From the NCBI GenBank assembly GCA_041674385.1, contig JBAYVU010000014.1, positions 10,550-74,549 of the forward strand: 64,000 nt of DNA. Direction: 5' to 3'. The notes beneath the pieces were generated by a model. That model saw only the letters and a list, made by a program, of their open reading frames with translations. It ran no database searches and was not told the origin of the DNA. Within the stretch, counting starts at the first letter, position 1, and each line of letters starts with the position of its first letter. Below, in pieces: positions 7,541 to 16,157 of the stretch. The stretch comes from JACRAR01 sp041674385. GTDB taxonomy: Bacteria; Pseudomonadota; Gammaproteobacteria; Burkholderiales; Rhodocyclaceae. The translations under genes and the position numbers were made by a program.

Positions 7541-8374
7541 ATGAAGGCCGCGATTGTTTTCGCGGCCTTTTTGTTTGTTGCGACCGGATGTGCCGCGCCG
7601 GATTCGCTCGGTAACCTGGAGCAAGTCGCTGTCACGGCGAAGGAGAGGGGGTTTTCGGTATCAGAGATACCGGCTGGCGAATTTCGTCTTGCCGCATATT
7701 TGCGACAACTCTCGCACCCGGCCGAAACGCTGGTCATTTATGTCGAAGGCGATGGCGCCCCCTGGCTGACGCCATATCATCCGCCACGCGATCCCACGCC
7801 GCTCAAGCCCATGTCTCTGTCATTAGCACTCGCAGACCCTGCGCCGGCGGTTGTCTATCTGGGACGTCCCTGCCAATATCTGAAGGCGGAGGCCTTGCGC
7901 CAATGCGATAGCACCTACTGGGTAGAGCGGCGTTTTTCCCCTGAAGTTATCGCGGCCTACGATGAAGCGGTCGGGCGACTCAAGACATCGTACTCAGCCC
8001 GCAGTCTCAGGTTGGTTGGTTATTCCGGCGGCGGCGTAATCGCCGCCCTGTTAGCAATGCGTCGCGATGATGTCGAGTTACTGGTGACAGTTGCCGCACC
8101 ATTGGCAGTATCGGAATGGGTGGCTTGGCATGGCGCTTCCCCGTTGACGGGATCTCTCGACCCGGCCAACATCCAGGCGGATGTCCTTTTGCCGCCCAGC
8201 GTACATTTCGTCGGTGGGCATGATAAAACTGTTCCTGTGCCGATTGTTGAAAGCTTCGTCCATCGCAAAGGTGGACGGATAGAAATCGTACCCAATTTTG
8301 AGCATGAATGTTGTTGGGCGAAGGAATGGGAACGTCTGCTCGGCCGTTTGCCTATCCAGGCGAACACGAAATGA
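7541..8374 (+). CDS. Putative alpha/beta-hydrolase lipoprotein
   Basis: A 277-residue protein; ATG 7541 gives a compact lipoprotein signal with lipobox VATGC, better than an in-frame ATG at 7517. Residues around 160-164 are GYSGG, the nucleophile elbow of alpha/beta hydrolases with Ser162; GGHDKTVP supplies a plausible acidic residue and FEHECC a plausible His near the end. It has several cysteines (GRPCQY, RQCDS, ECCW) that could form disulfides. A membrane-anchored esterase or lipase-like enzyme of unknown substrate. Its first codons coincide with an intrinsic terminator hairpin, so expression may depend on readthrough. Confidence 0.65.
   Translation: MKAAIVFAAFLFVATGCAAPDSLGNLEQVAVTAKERGFSVSEIPAGEFRLAAYLRQLSHPAETLVIYVEGDGAPWLTPYHPPRDPTPLKPMSLSLALADPAPAVVYLGRPCQYLKAEALRQCDSTYWVERRFSPEVIAAYDEAVGRLKTSYSARSLRLVGYSGGGVIAALLAMRRDDVELLVTVAAPLAVSEWVAWHGASPLTGSLDPANIQADVLLPPSVHFVGGHDKTVPVPIVESFVHRKGGRIEIVPNFEHECCWAKEWERLLGRLPIQANTK
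7544..7572 (+). terminator. Intrinsic terminator embedded in the 5' end of the hydrolase gene
   Basis: Perfect 9-bp arms AAGGCCGCG and CGCGGCCTT, 8-base loop ATTGTTTT, then TTTTTGTTT. It sits 27 bases after the barrel gene stop and within codons 2-11 of the hydrolase. Confidence 0.75.
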
Positions 8375-8443
8375 ATTGGAAACTTTCATCTTGGATTTTC
8401 GAATAAAAAACGATAGAGTCCTTCAAGTGAAGTGGAGGAATTG

Positions 8444-9163
8444 ATGGGCGTTCGTCAAACAAGAGTGTTCGTTCCCTCTAACGAACCAGACCACGGCTGG
8501 GCGGAAACACTCATCGGCAAGGTGTTTCGTCCGCTGACTGCCCGATTCTCGGACCAACTGGAGTGGTTTTGGTTTTCGCGGTATGGCCCGCTCACTGACG
8601 ATACCGGCGACTGTGACATAACCAGGATTCCGGAGGAATACAAGCAGCCCATTCATCCTGGCGCCGCAATATCCCACAGAAGCATGCGATTCAGATTTTC
8701 CATCGCAGACGATCGACAGGAAGCAATGGAGCAATGGGCGCTGCAAACGATCATGGAGCAGGGCTATTATGTCTCGGATTTCAGACCGTATGATTTCGTT
8801 TCCGACACGGGGAGCAATCGGTTCCTTGGCACTGAAAACCGTCAGCCGGGCCGCGCAATACAACGGGCTCGGTTGGTTACGCAGTTCTATGCAGCGAGTT
8901 CTCGGCTGGTGATCGACGCATTGGTCGGGCCAGATGAAGATGGCCGTTATCGGCTGGAGACGAACGACGACTTCCAGAACCCGGGTGGCTCTACTTTCCA
9001 GTCGATTCATCACCTCTATTGCAATATTACGGGCACGCCGACCGAGGTTTATGTCTTTCAGAAAGCAGGACTCGATATTATCGGGTTTGGCACATTTATT
9101 AACCCGCCAACAGCGCCACCAGGCGGATGGGATGGTTCCACCGCATATTCGATCTGGTTCTGA
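8444..9163 (+). CDS. Hypothetical protein
   Basis: A 239-residue protein of unknown family. ATG 8444 is preceded by GGAGGAA at 8434-8440, so the in-frame GTG at 8432 that overlaps it is rejected. No signal peptide or membrane segment; rich in aromatic residues (LEWFWFSRYG, GGWDGSTAYSIWF at the end). The middle (RFRFSIADDRQEAMEQWALQ) looks like a mixed alpha/beta fold. It lies convergent to the TPR-glycosyltransferase gene with only 15 bases between stops. No function proposed. Confidence 0.65.
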   Translation: MGVRQTRVFVPSNEPDHGWAETLIGKVFRPLTARFSDQLEWFWFSRYGPLTDDTGDCDITRIPEEYKQPIHPGAAISHRSMRFRFSIADDRQEAMEQWALQTIMEQGYYVSDFRPYDFVSDTGSNRFLGTENRQPGRAIQRARLVTQFYAASSRLVIDALVGPDEDGRYRLETNDDFQNPGGSTFQSIHHLYCNITGTPTEVYVFQKAGLDIIGFGTFINPPTAPPGGWDGSTAYSIWF

Positions 9164-9178
9164 TGTGCGTGGTGGCCT

Positions 9179-11239
9179 TTATGTTGTCGCACAACTTGCC
9201 GAGAGCGTCGTTGCACAATTGAAAGCCGCCATCTCCTCGGCTACCCTTTCAAAGACTTCATCCCAGTCGCCGCTGCGAGATTGGCGAAAGAGTTTTGCTG
9301 AGGGATACCAGGGACTGTCGCTTCGATCCAATAGCCAACGCCAGTCAGGGTTAAACGGCAGCAACAGCCAAACGGGCTTGCCCAACGCTCCTGCAAGGTG
9401 GGCAACCGAGGTGTCGACTGAAATGACCATATCCATTAGATCAAGCAGCGCCGCCGTGTCCGAAAAATCATGCAGGTCATCGCCGAAGTGGGCAATATCC
9501 TTCCGGACATCCAGAATCATCCTGTCAGTTTCTCGCACTTCTTTTTGAAGGCTGACAAATTGCGCGGAGGCAGACAACAGTTTGGCGAAATTAGAAAGCG
9601 GTATTGAACGGTTGTGGTCGTTTCCGAACACCTTGTTGCCTGACCAGACCAAGCCAATGCGCGGACTTGTTTTTTCGCCAAGCCGGGCTTGCCATATATT
9701 GACGCGGTCAGGGTCGCTGCGAAGGTAGTAAGTGTCGGCAGGAATGGAGTCCAGTTCGGTATTGAATGCCAGTGGCAAGCTCAACAACGGGCAGTGGTAA
9801 TCAAATTCCGGAAGTCGCTCACCTTTTTTCAGTACCCGACTTACTCCCGCCAAGTCTGCCAGCACCGATTTCAGTTCGGGTTGCACTTCCAATAGCACCG
9901 TAGCACCCTGCGCTGCCAAGAGCTTGGCATATCGGCAGAATTGAATCGTATCCCCCAAGCCTTGTTCCGCATGCAGCAGGATGGTCTTGTTGCGCAAGTC
10001 TTGCTTGCCAAGCCAGAGCGGTTGCTGAAAATCGCGTTTTGCTTCCTTGAACTGCGCGGTTTGCCAGCGCCATTCCAGTTTTTCCCAGCCTTGATCGAAC
10101 TCGCCCATCTGGAGCAGACACATGCTTTCGTTATAGTGGGCGGTTGCATCGTCAGGTCTGAGGTCGATTGCTTGGCGGTAGCTTGCGAGGGCTTCCTGGT
10201 GCCGTTTCAGGTCGCGTAGCACATTTCCGCGGTTATTGCGTGCATCGAACGACTCCTGTTCGGGAGCGTCGATGGCATGGTCGAGACTGTCCAGCGCATC
10301 TTCGTAGCGTCCCACATAAGGAAGAGCGAAGCCGCGGTTGTTAAATGCTTCGAAGTAGTTAGGCATGAGTTCGATCGCCCGGTCAAAGCCCGTAATTGCC
10401 TCTTCATATCGTCCCAGTCGCAGCAACGACATTCCACGGCTGTTATGGGCAATGGCGTTGCGAGGCCGAAGCGCAGTCGCCCGGTCAAGAGTGACCAATG
10501 CCTCTTCATATCCTCCCAAGGCTGACAATGCGATTCCGCGATTGAGGAAGGCTTCAAAATAATCCGGGATGAGAGCTATTGCCATGTCGAAACTGGCGAT
10601 CGCATCTTCATGCCGCCCCAGGTTCAGCAGCGAGATTCCTCGGTTGTTGTGTGTGACCCCATTGTTATTGATGAGCAGGATTGCCTGATCAAGACTGGCA
10701 ATGGCATCAACATGCCGTCCCAATTTTTGTAACGAAATTCCACGGTTGTTGTGTGCAAATTCATTGTCAGGGTCAAGCTCGATTGCCCGGTCAAAGCTGG
10801 CTATGGCTTTTTCTTGCTGCCCCAAGTTTTGCAGGGCGCTACCCCGGTTGTTAAAAGCCTCGGAATAGTCGGGCTTGAGCTCAATCGCCCGATCGAAACA
10901 GGCTATTGCCGCTTCATAGCGCAATAGATTGAGCAGAGCTACGCCGTAATTGAAATGAGCGGCCGCATGGTTCGGATTTATGTCAATGGCCTTGCTGATC
11001 ATTTCGACGGCATTTTGAGTTCGCCCGGTCTGTAATGACAAGTGACCGAGAAAAAGCAGTGAGTCGAAATGCCTGGGGTGAACTTCCAGAATCTCTCTGT
11101 AGAGAGACTCAGCAATATCCAGTTGCCCCCGCTGGTGCATTGCCAAGGCGGAGTGAAATTTTGCTGCTGGTGCTGGAGAGGGCTTTCCCCCGATCTTTTT
11201 TGGATGATGGCCGATCTGACGAGCTTTGCTTTTGACCAT
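9179..11239 (-). CDS. TPR-repeat protein with C-terminal glycosyltransferase-9-like domain
   Basis: A 686-residue protein. After a basic N-terminus, residues ~28-400 are about ten tetratricopeptide repeats (recurrent A-x-x-NRG-x-x-L--LGR-E-AI-S-D-AI-L-P). The C-terminal ~270 residues resemble ADP-heptose:LPS heptosyltransferase-like enzymes: HAEQGLGDTIQFCRYA and the donor-site stretch VDTSVAHLAGALGKPVWLLLP. Such TPR-GT proteins modify proteins or surface polysaccharides. It runs against the surrounding genes and diverges from the caspase unit. In this locus it could glycosylate the exported adhesin proteins, which is inference from neighbourhood only. Confidence 0.85.
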   Translation of the reverse strand: MVKSKARQIGHHPKKIGGKPSPAPAAKFHSALAMHQRGQLDIAESLYREILEVHPRHFDSLLFLGHLSLQTGRTQNAVEMISKAIDINPNHAAAHFNYGVALLNLLRYEAAIACFDRAIELKPDYSEAFNNRGSALQNLGQQEKAIASFDRAIELDPDNEFAHNNRGISLQKLGRHVDAIASLDQAILLINNNGVTHNNRGISLLNLGRHEDAIASFDMAIALIPDYFEAFLNRGIALSALGGYEEALVTLDRATALRPRNAIAHNSRGMSLLRLGRYEEAITGFDRAIELMPNYFEAFNNRGFALPYVGRYEDALDSLDHAIDAPEQESFDARNNRGNVLRDLKRHQEALASYRQAIDLRPDDATAHYNESMCLLQMGEFDQGWEKLEWRWQTAQFKEAKRDFQQPLWLGKQDLRNKTILLHAEQGLGDTIQFCRYAKLLAAQGATVLLEVQPELKSVLADLAGVSRVLKKGERLPEFDYHCPLLSLPLAFNTELDSIPADTYYLRSDPDRVNIWQARLGEKTSPRIGLVWSGNKVFGNDHNRSIPLSNFAKLLSASAQFVSLQKEVRETDRMILDVRKDIAHFGDDLHDFSDTAALLDLMDMVISVDTSVAHLAGALGKPVWLLLPFNPDWRWLLDRSDSPWYPSAKLFRQSRSGDWDEVFERVAEEMAAFNCATTLSASCATT

Positions 11240-11500
11240 GTCGAGCTTTTTGCGCTTATGTTGATATATGCGATTGGCAACTTCTCGTGGTTGGCGGAGA
11301 ACCTACGTGGGATGAGACTACCCTGTTGAGAAGATATAGAATATTAAAAGGAATTATTTGTCGGACTGGTAGTTTACCCATACGCGAAAACACTACCCCT
11401 CCAGAATCTATTTCAAAAAATACCATCTTACTGTTTTATTGTCTTATTGTGTCGCCTGTCGCGAACCGACAAGAAGCCGGGTTGTTGCTTAGGAGGTAAC

Positions 11501-11833
11501 ATGGATACGATCATGCTGAGACTCATTGCAGCTTGCTGGGTTGGGCTGTTTTCGTTTATCCCGGCGGCCAACGGTCAGAGCATGGGAGGAATGAATGCCT
11601 CCGTCCATCAGATGGAGGCAATCGAAGGCCATCTTCAACAGTCTCGCCTGCAATCCAGCAAGGAGACCGAGGAGAGTGCCAAGAGAAAACCCCGAACTGA
11701 CGAATTACCCAAACCCTCGATCGGCACCCGGGCAGCAAAACAAAAACGAGCAGGTAACGAAAGCGAAAAAACGCGAGAGTTGGCTGGGCGTGGTATGAAA
11801 AACGAGAAACTGCAACAGGAGATAACGAAATGA
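11501..11833 (+). CDS. Small exported charged protein upstream of the caspase-like gene
   Basis: A 110-residue protein with an ideal ribosome site (AGGAGG, 5 bases before ATG) and a signal peptide (ANG-QS). The mature part starts QSMGGMNASVHQM, similar in flavour to the mature start of the following caspase-like protein (QMGRFAGGVPGMAQM), and continues as a Lys/Arg/Glu-rich, probably helical or disordered region. It overlaps the next gene by 4 bases (ATGA), so the two are co-translated. Possibly a partner or substrate of the caspase-like protein; no known family. Confidence 0.65.
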   Translation: MDTIMLRLIAACWVGLFSFIPAANGQSMGGMNASVHQMEAIEGHLQQSRLQSSKETEESAKRKPRTDELPKPSIGTRAAKQKRAGNESEKTRELAGRGMKNEKLQQEITK

Positions 11834-13002
11834 AACTCAACGTCCAACTACGGTGGTTATTCATACTGGCGTCTTTCCCGCTTGGCATTGCTTACGCCCA
11901 GATGGGACGCTTTGCCGGGGGAGTGCCTGGCATGGCGCAAATGCAGTCCGTCGCCATGCAACGCCACCAGATACGCACGCTGTTGTATCGTGAGGCGCTG
12001 GAAGAGTTGCGTAAGAATCCCCAAGCGGCCGATGTGCCGGAATGTTCGCCAGGCAGCGTGGATAAGGACGCTCTCTGCCTGCGTCGCCCCGAATCAGCGC
12101 CGCAGTCGCTTGCCTTGCCCGAGTCGCCCCCCAAGACATCGGCCACTGGCTCGGAACTTCCAGTTCAACCTGCGGCGCTGGGTAAAATCCCTCAGGCGGC
12201 AGCTTCGACTCAGGCTGTTGCCGCGATCCAGCCAACGCCAGCCGCGCCTATTGCCTCCTCTCCGCCTGTGGTGCCTGCCAAGATTGCCGCGCCGCAGCCC
12301 CGGCGATTGGCGGTACTAGTCGGCAACAATGGCTATACGATGCCGATCCCGACGCTGGAGACGCCGATTGCCGACGTCGAGAAAATAGCCGAAGTACTTC
12401 GTACGCGCTTCGGTTTCGAAACCCGGGTGTTGCACAACGCGACCAAGGCGCAGATCGTCCAGGCGCTCAATCTCGTTGCCGATGAAATCAAACCTGAAGA
12501 CAATGTGCTGATCTTCTATGCCGGTCACGGTTACCTGATGGACGATACCAAGATGGGCTTTTGGATTCCAGTCGATGCTTCAGTCAAGACGGCCGCCAAC
12601 TGGATATCCAACACGGATATTTCCAAGCTGCTGCAAGCCATCCGCGCGCGACAGTTGATCCTGGTCTCGGACAGTTGCTTTTCTGGTTCGCTGACGCGTG
12701 AGCAGAAGATGAGCGTCGATGGCATGCTCAAGTCGGATGAAATTCTACGCCGTCGTTCGGTGTTGGCGCTGTCTTCAGGCGGTGAGGAGCCGGTTTCTGA
12801 TGAGGGCAAGGAGGGGCACTCTATTTTTGCCTGGAACCTGATTACAACGCTGGATAAGGCGCAAGGCACCACGCTAGGTTATACGGTCTATACCAATGTC
12901 TATGGCCAGGTCAAAAAAGATGCCTCCCAAGAGCCGCAATACGGCGCAGTGGTTTCGGCTGGCCACATGAGCGGAGGGGAGTATTTGTTTCAAGCGAAAT
13001 GA
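11830..13002 (+). CDS. Exported caspase-like (peptidase C14) protein
   Basis: A 390-residue protein with signal peptide (AYA-QM), a helical segment with a CxxxxxxxxxxC pair (residues ~74-86), a Pro/Ala linker (to ~155), then a caspase-fold domain. RRLAVLVGNNGY opens the domain; YAGHG supplies catalytic His233 and SDSCFSG catalytic Cys283, followed by SSGGEEPVSDEG and a C-terminal YGQVKKDASQEPQYG. This is a typical bacterial caspase-like (metacaspase-like p20) domain. Export to the periplasm fits a role in processing envelope or secreted proteins. DUF4384, present in the first gene, is often found with such peptidases, which links both ends of the locus. Confidence 0.85.
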   Translation: MKLNVQLRWLFILASFPLGIAYAQMGRFAGGVPGMAQMQSVAMQRHQIRTLLYREALEELRKNPQAADVPECSPGSVDKDALCLRRPESAPQSLALPESPPKTSATGSELPVQPAALGKIPQAAASTQAVAAIQPTPAAPIASSPPVVPAKIAAPQPRRLAVLVGNNGYTMPIPTLETPIADVEKIAEVLRTRFGFETRVLHNATKAQIVQALNLVADEIKPEDNVLIFYAGHGYLMDDTKMGFWIPVDASVKTAANWISNTDISKLLQAIRARQLILVSDSCFSGSLTREQKMSVDGMLKSDEILRRRSVLALSSGGEEPVSDEGKEGHSIFAWNLITTLDKAQGTTLGYTVYTNVYGQVKKDASQEPQYGAVVSAGHMSGGEYLFQAK

Positions 13003-13167
13003 TCGACCTGGAAGAAATGGATTAATTATGCTAAGTTGAAGACGCAGGTGTCGGTTAAGTCGGACTTATTGCATATTTGCCAGAAAGGGATTGAAGGCGC
13101 AGAACTCAATGCAACTCGCGCTGACAAGCAATCAATCACGTTGATGTTTTTTTGGAGGAAGAATCCC

Positions 13168-14172
13168 ATGAAATTGCGCAATCTGATTCTCGGTTTTGCT
13201 GTCGCCGTCACGCCGCTTGTGGCCACGGCCCAACAACCGATCATCATCAAATTCAGTCACGTGGTTGCTGTTCATACGCCCAAGGGGATGGCAGCCGACT
13301 ATTTCAAGAAATTGGCGGAAGAACGCACCAAAGGCAAGGTCAAAGTCGAAGTCTATCCCAATAGTCAACTGTTCAAAGACAAGGAGGAACTGGAGGCATT
13401 GCAACTGGGCGCAGTACAGATGCTAGCACCCTCGCTGGCCAAGTTTGGTCCGCTCGGCGTCAAGGAATTTGAACTCTTCGATTTACCGTATATCTTCGAT
13501 GACTATAACGAGTTGCACAGGATCACCCAGGGGCCGATTGGTCAGCAACTACTGAATAAGCTTGATTCCAAGGGCATACTCGGCATGGCTTATTGGGACA
13601 ATGGCTTCAAGCAAATGAGCGCCAATAAGCCATTAAAAAAGCCTGAGGATTTTAAGGGGTTGAAGATGCGCGTGCAGCAGGGGTCCCGAGTTCTCGAAGC
13701 GGAGATGCGGGCATTCGGCGCCAACCCGCAAGGCTTGGCTTTTTCCGAGGTATATCAGGCGTTGCAAACTGGGGTAGTCGATGGAACCGAGAATCCGATA
13801 TCGAATTTCTATACCCAGAAGATGCATGAGGTTCAAAAATACCTGACGATTTCCGACCATGGCTATCTTGGCTATGCCGTGATCGTCAACAAGAAGTTCT
13901 GGGACGGACTGCCGGCAGATATCCGCAGCACGCTTGAAGGTGCCATGAAGGAAGCGACGAAATATGCCAACGATATTGCGCAGAAGGAAAACGACGACTC
14001 TCTGGAAGCCGTGAGAAAGTCGGGCAAAACCCAGATCGTCACCCTTACGCCTCAGGAAAAGGCCGAATGGAAGAAGGCCATGCTCAAGGTACATGTCGAG
14101 ATGGAAAGCCGTATCGGCAAGGATCTGATCCATGCCGTATACAAGGAAACCGGTTTCAATCCCAGTAAGTAA
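13168..14172 (+). CDS. dctP: TRAP transporter substrate-binding protein, DctP family
   Basis: A 334-residue periplasmic protein; ATG 13168 has TGGAGGAA upstream and a signal peptide (ATA-QQ). Family signatures are HVVAVHTPKGMAADYFKKLAEERTKGKVKVEVYPNSQL near the start, RVQQGSRVLEAEMRAFGANPQ with the conserved ligand-binding Arg, and DGTENPISNFY. DctP proteins deliver C4-dicarboxylates (succinate, malate, fumarate) or related organic acids to the DctQM permease. First gene of dctPQM, separated from dctQ by a 68-base gap with a potential attenuator. Family sure; exact substrate inferred. Confidence 0.9.
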   Translation: MKLRNLILGFAVAVTPLVATAQQPIIIKFSHVVAVHTPKGMAADYFKKLAEERTKGKVKVEVYPNSQLFKDKEELEALQLGAVQMLAPSLAKFGPLGVKEFELFDLPYIFDDYNELHRITQGPIGQQLLNKLDSKGILGMAYWDNGFKQMSANKPLKKPEDFKGLKMRVQQGSRVLEAEMRAFGANPQGLAFSEVYQALQTGVVDGTENPISNFYTQKMHEVQKYLTISDHGYLGYAVIVNKKFWDGLPADIRSTLEGAMKEATKYANDIAQKENDDSLEAVRKSGKTQIVTLTPQEKAEWKKAMLKVHVEMESRIGKDLIHAVYKETGFNPSK

Positions 14173-14183
14173 GAGTCTCATCG

Positions 14184-14230
14184 AGCGCTGTCACGTCGGC
14201 CTTGCCAGACGCGGCGGCGCTTCGTTTTTG
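14184..14230 (+). terminator. Possible attenuator between dctP and dctQ
   Basis: RNA arms AGCGCTGTC (14184-14192) and GGCGGCGCT (14213-14221) pair over 9 positions with two G-U pairs, followed by TCGTTTTTGG. Such an element would keep the binding protein in excess over the permease. Confidence 0.45.
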
Positions 14231-14240
14231 GGGAAACGCC

Positions 14241-14870
14241 ATGCTTAAAATACTCGATCACCTTGAGGAATGGCTTATTGCCATGCTGATCGCTGCGGCG
14301 ACACTAATTATTTTTGTCTCCGTGGTGCATCGCTACGCCTCCGGATTGCCGATTCCGGCCATTCAGGACAGACTGATACAGATCAACATGAGTTGGGCGC
14401 AGGAGTTATGCATCTACATGTTCGTCTGGATGGCAAAGTTTGGTGCGGCTTATGGCGTGCGCACGGGTATCCACGTTGGTGTCGATGTATTGATCAATCG
14501 CCTGTCCGACAAGAAGCGAGTCAAGTTCGTGCTTTTTGGATTAATGGCTGGCGCCTTGTTCACTGGTGTGGTCGCTGTCCTGGGAATGAATTTTGTCTGG
14601 CATATGTCGCAAACCGATCAGACCTCCGCCGACCTGGAGTTACCCATGTGGATAGTCTATCTTGCCATCCCTTGCGGTTCCTCCCTGATGTGTTTCCGGT
14701 TCTTGCAAGTGGCGTTTGTCTTCTGGAAAACCGGCGAACTTCCGCATCACGATCATGGTCACGTCGAAGGCATTGAGGAGGTCAACGACCTGGATATCAT
14801 TCCGCTCAACCTGGATGACAATTTGCATCCCCATGGCATCGGGACTGGTGGCAAAGGAGAAGGCAAATGA
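14241..14870 (+). CDS. dctQ: TRAP transporter small permease subunit, DctQ family
   Basis: A 209-residue membrane protein with four predicted transmembrane segments (IAMLIAAATLIIFVSVVHRY, the ELCIYMFVWMAKFGAAYGVR region, FVLFGLMAGALFTGVVAVLG, WIVYLAIPCGSSLMCFRFLQV). The W(A/S)QELCIY..VWM..FGAAYGVR stretch and the HVGVD motif are typical of DctQ. The C-terminus is His/Asp rich (HHDHGHVEGIEEVND), an unusual cytoplasmic tail that could bind metal. Overlaps dctM by 4 bases (ATGA). Confidence 0.9.
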   Translation: MLKILDHLEEWLIAMLIAAATLIIFVSVVHRYASGLPIPAIQDRLIQINMSWAQELCIYMFVWMAKFGAAYGVRTGIHVGVDVLINRLSDKKRVKFVLFGLMAGALFTGVVAVLGMNFVWHMSQTDQTSADLELPMWIVYLAIPCGSSLMCFRFLQVAFVFWKTGELPHHDHGHVEGIEEVNDLDIIPLNLDDNLHPHGIGTGGKGEGK

Positions 14871-16150
14871 ATGCGGCCATCATCTTCGTGTTGCTGTTCA
14901 TGCTGATGCTGACGGGCATGCCGATCTCGATTTCGCTTGGACTGACCGTGCTGACTTTCCTGTTCGCGATGACCGATGTCCCGATCCAGTCCGTGGCATT
15001 GAAACTATTCACCGGCATAGAGAAATTCGAGATCATGGCGATCCCGTTTTTCATATTGGCGGGGAATTTTCTTACCCACGGCGGTGTGGCGCGGCGCATG
15101 ATCAACTTTGCCACCTCCATGGTGGGACACTGGCATGGCGGACTTGGTTTGTCCGGCGTCATGGCCTGCGCCCTGTTCGCGGCGGTGTCGGGCTCCAGTC
15201 CGGCAACGGTGGTGGCTATTGGCTCGATACTCCTGCCGGCAATGGTCAGAGCCGGCTTTCCGAAGAGTTTCGGCGCCGGCGTGATCACAACCTCGGGTGC
15301 GTTGGGCATTCTGATTCCGCCTTCCATCGTCATGGTGATGTACTCGGTATCTACCAGCACATCCGTCGGCGCATTGTTCATGGCGGGGGTGGTTCCGGGT
15401 TTGATGCTGGCGACCTTGCTCGGGGCAACAACCTTTTACCGTGCCTGGAAGCACGGCTATCCTTGCCAGCCGCGTGCTTCTTGGAAAGAACGCTGGACAG
15501 CCTTTCACAAGTCGATCTGGGGGCTACTGCTGATCGTCATTGTGATGGGCGGGATTTATAGCGGTATTTTTACACCGACAGAAGCGGCGGCAATGTCTGC
15601 TGTTTATGCATTCTTCGTTGCGGTGTTTGTGTATAAGGACCTCACTCTCAAGCAAGTGCCGAAAGTCTTGCTCGATTCCGCCAACATGAGCGCCATGCTG
15701 CTGTACATCATCACCAACGCGGTATTGTTCTCGTATCTGATGACCTCCGAGCAGATTCCGCAGGTGATGGCCGACTGGATGATCGGTCAGGGTCTGGGCC
15801 AGATCGGTTTTCTGCTTGTTGTGAACGTACTGCTGCTGCTGGCGGGCAATGTCATGGAGCCTTCCAGCATTGTGCTGATTCTGGCGCCTATCCTGTTTCC
15901 GGTAGCCATGAAGCTGGGTATCGATCCGGTACATTTCGGCATTCTGGTCACCGTGAATATGGAAGTGGGCATGTGTCATCCACCGGTGGGCCTTAATCTC
16001 TATGTGGCGAGCGGCATTACCAAAATGGGCATAACGGAACTCACCGTCGCGGTTTGGCCCTGGCTGCTGACCATGCTGGCATTCCTCGGTATTGTCACTT
16101 ATTGGCCGGGATTGTCGCTCTGGCTGCCCAAGGCGTTGGGCATGCTGTGA
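14867..16150 (+). CDS. dctM: TRAP transporter large permease subunit, DctM family
   Basis: A 427-residue membrane protein with about 12 transmembrane segments, the usual DctM length. Conserved stretches include MPIFFILAGNFLTHGGVARRM-like, FAAVSGSSPATVVAIGSI, ALGILIPPSIVMV and the C-terminal VNMEVGMCHPPVGLNLYV. It forms the sodium-driven transport channel with DctQ for organic acids captured by DctP. Starts inside the stop of dctQ. Provides carbon/electron donor for respiration. Confidence 0.92.
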   Translation: MNAAIIFVLLFMLMLTGMPISISLGLTVLTFLFAMTDVPIQSVALKLFTGIEKFEIMAIPFFILAGNFLTHGGVARRMINFATSMVGHWHGGLGLSGVMACALFAAVSGSSPATVVAIGSILLPAMVRAGFPKSFGAGVITTSGALGILIPPSIVMVMYSVSTSTSVGALFMAGVVPGLMLATLLGATTFYRAWKHGYPCQPRASWKERWTAFHKSIWGLLLIVIVMGGIYSGIFTPTEAAAMSAVYAFFVAVFVYKDLTLKQVPKVLLDSANMSAMLLYIITNAVLFSYLMTSEQIPQVMADWMIGQGLGQIGFLLVVNVLLLLAGNVMEPSSIVLILAPILFPVAMKLGIDPVHFGILVTVNMEVGMCHPPVGLNLYVASGITKMGITELTVAVWPWLLTMLAFLGIVTYWPGLSLWLPKALGML

Positions 16151-16157
16151 CGAAGGC

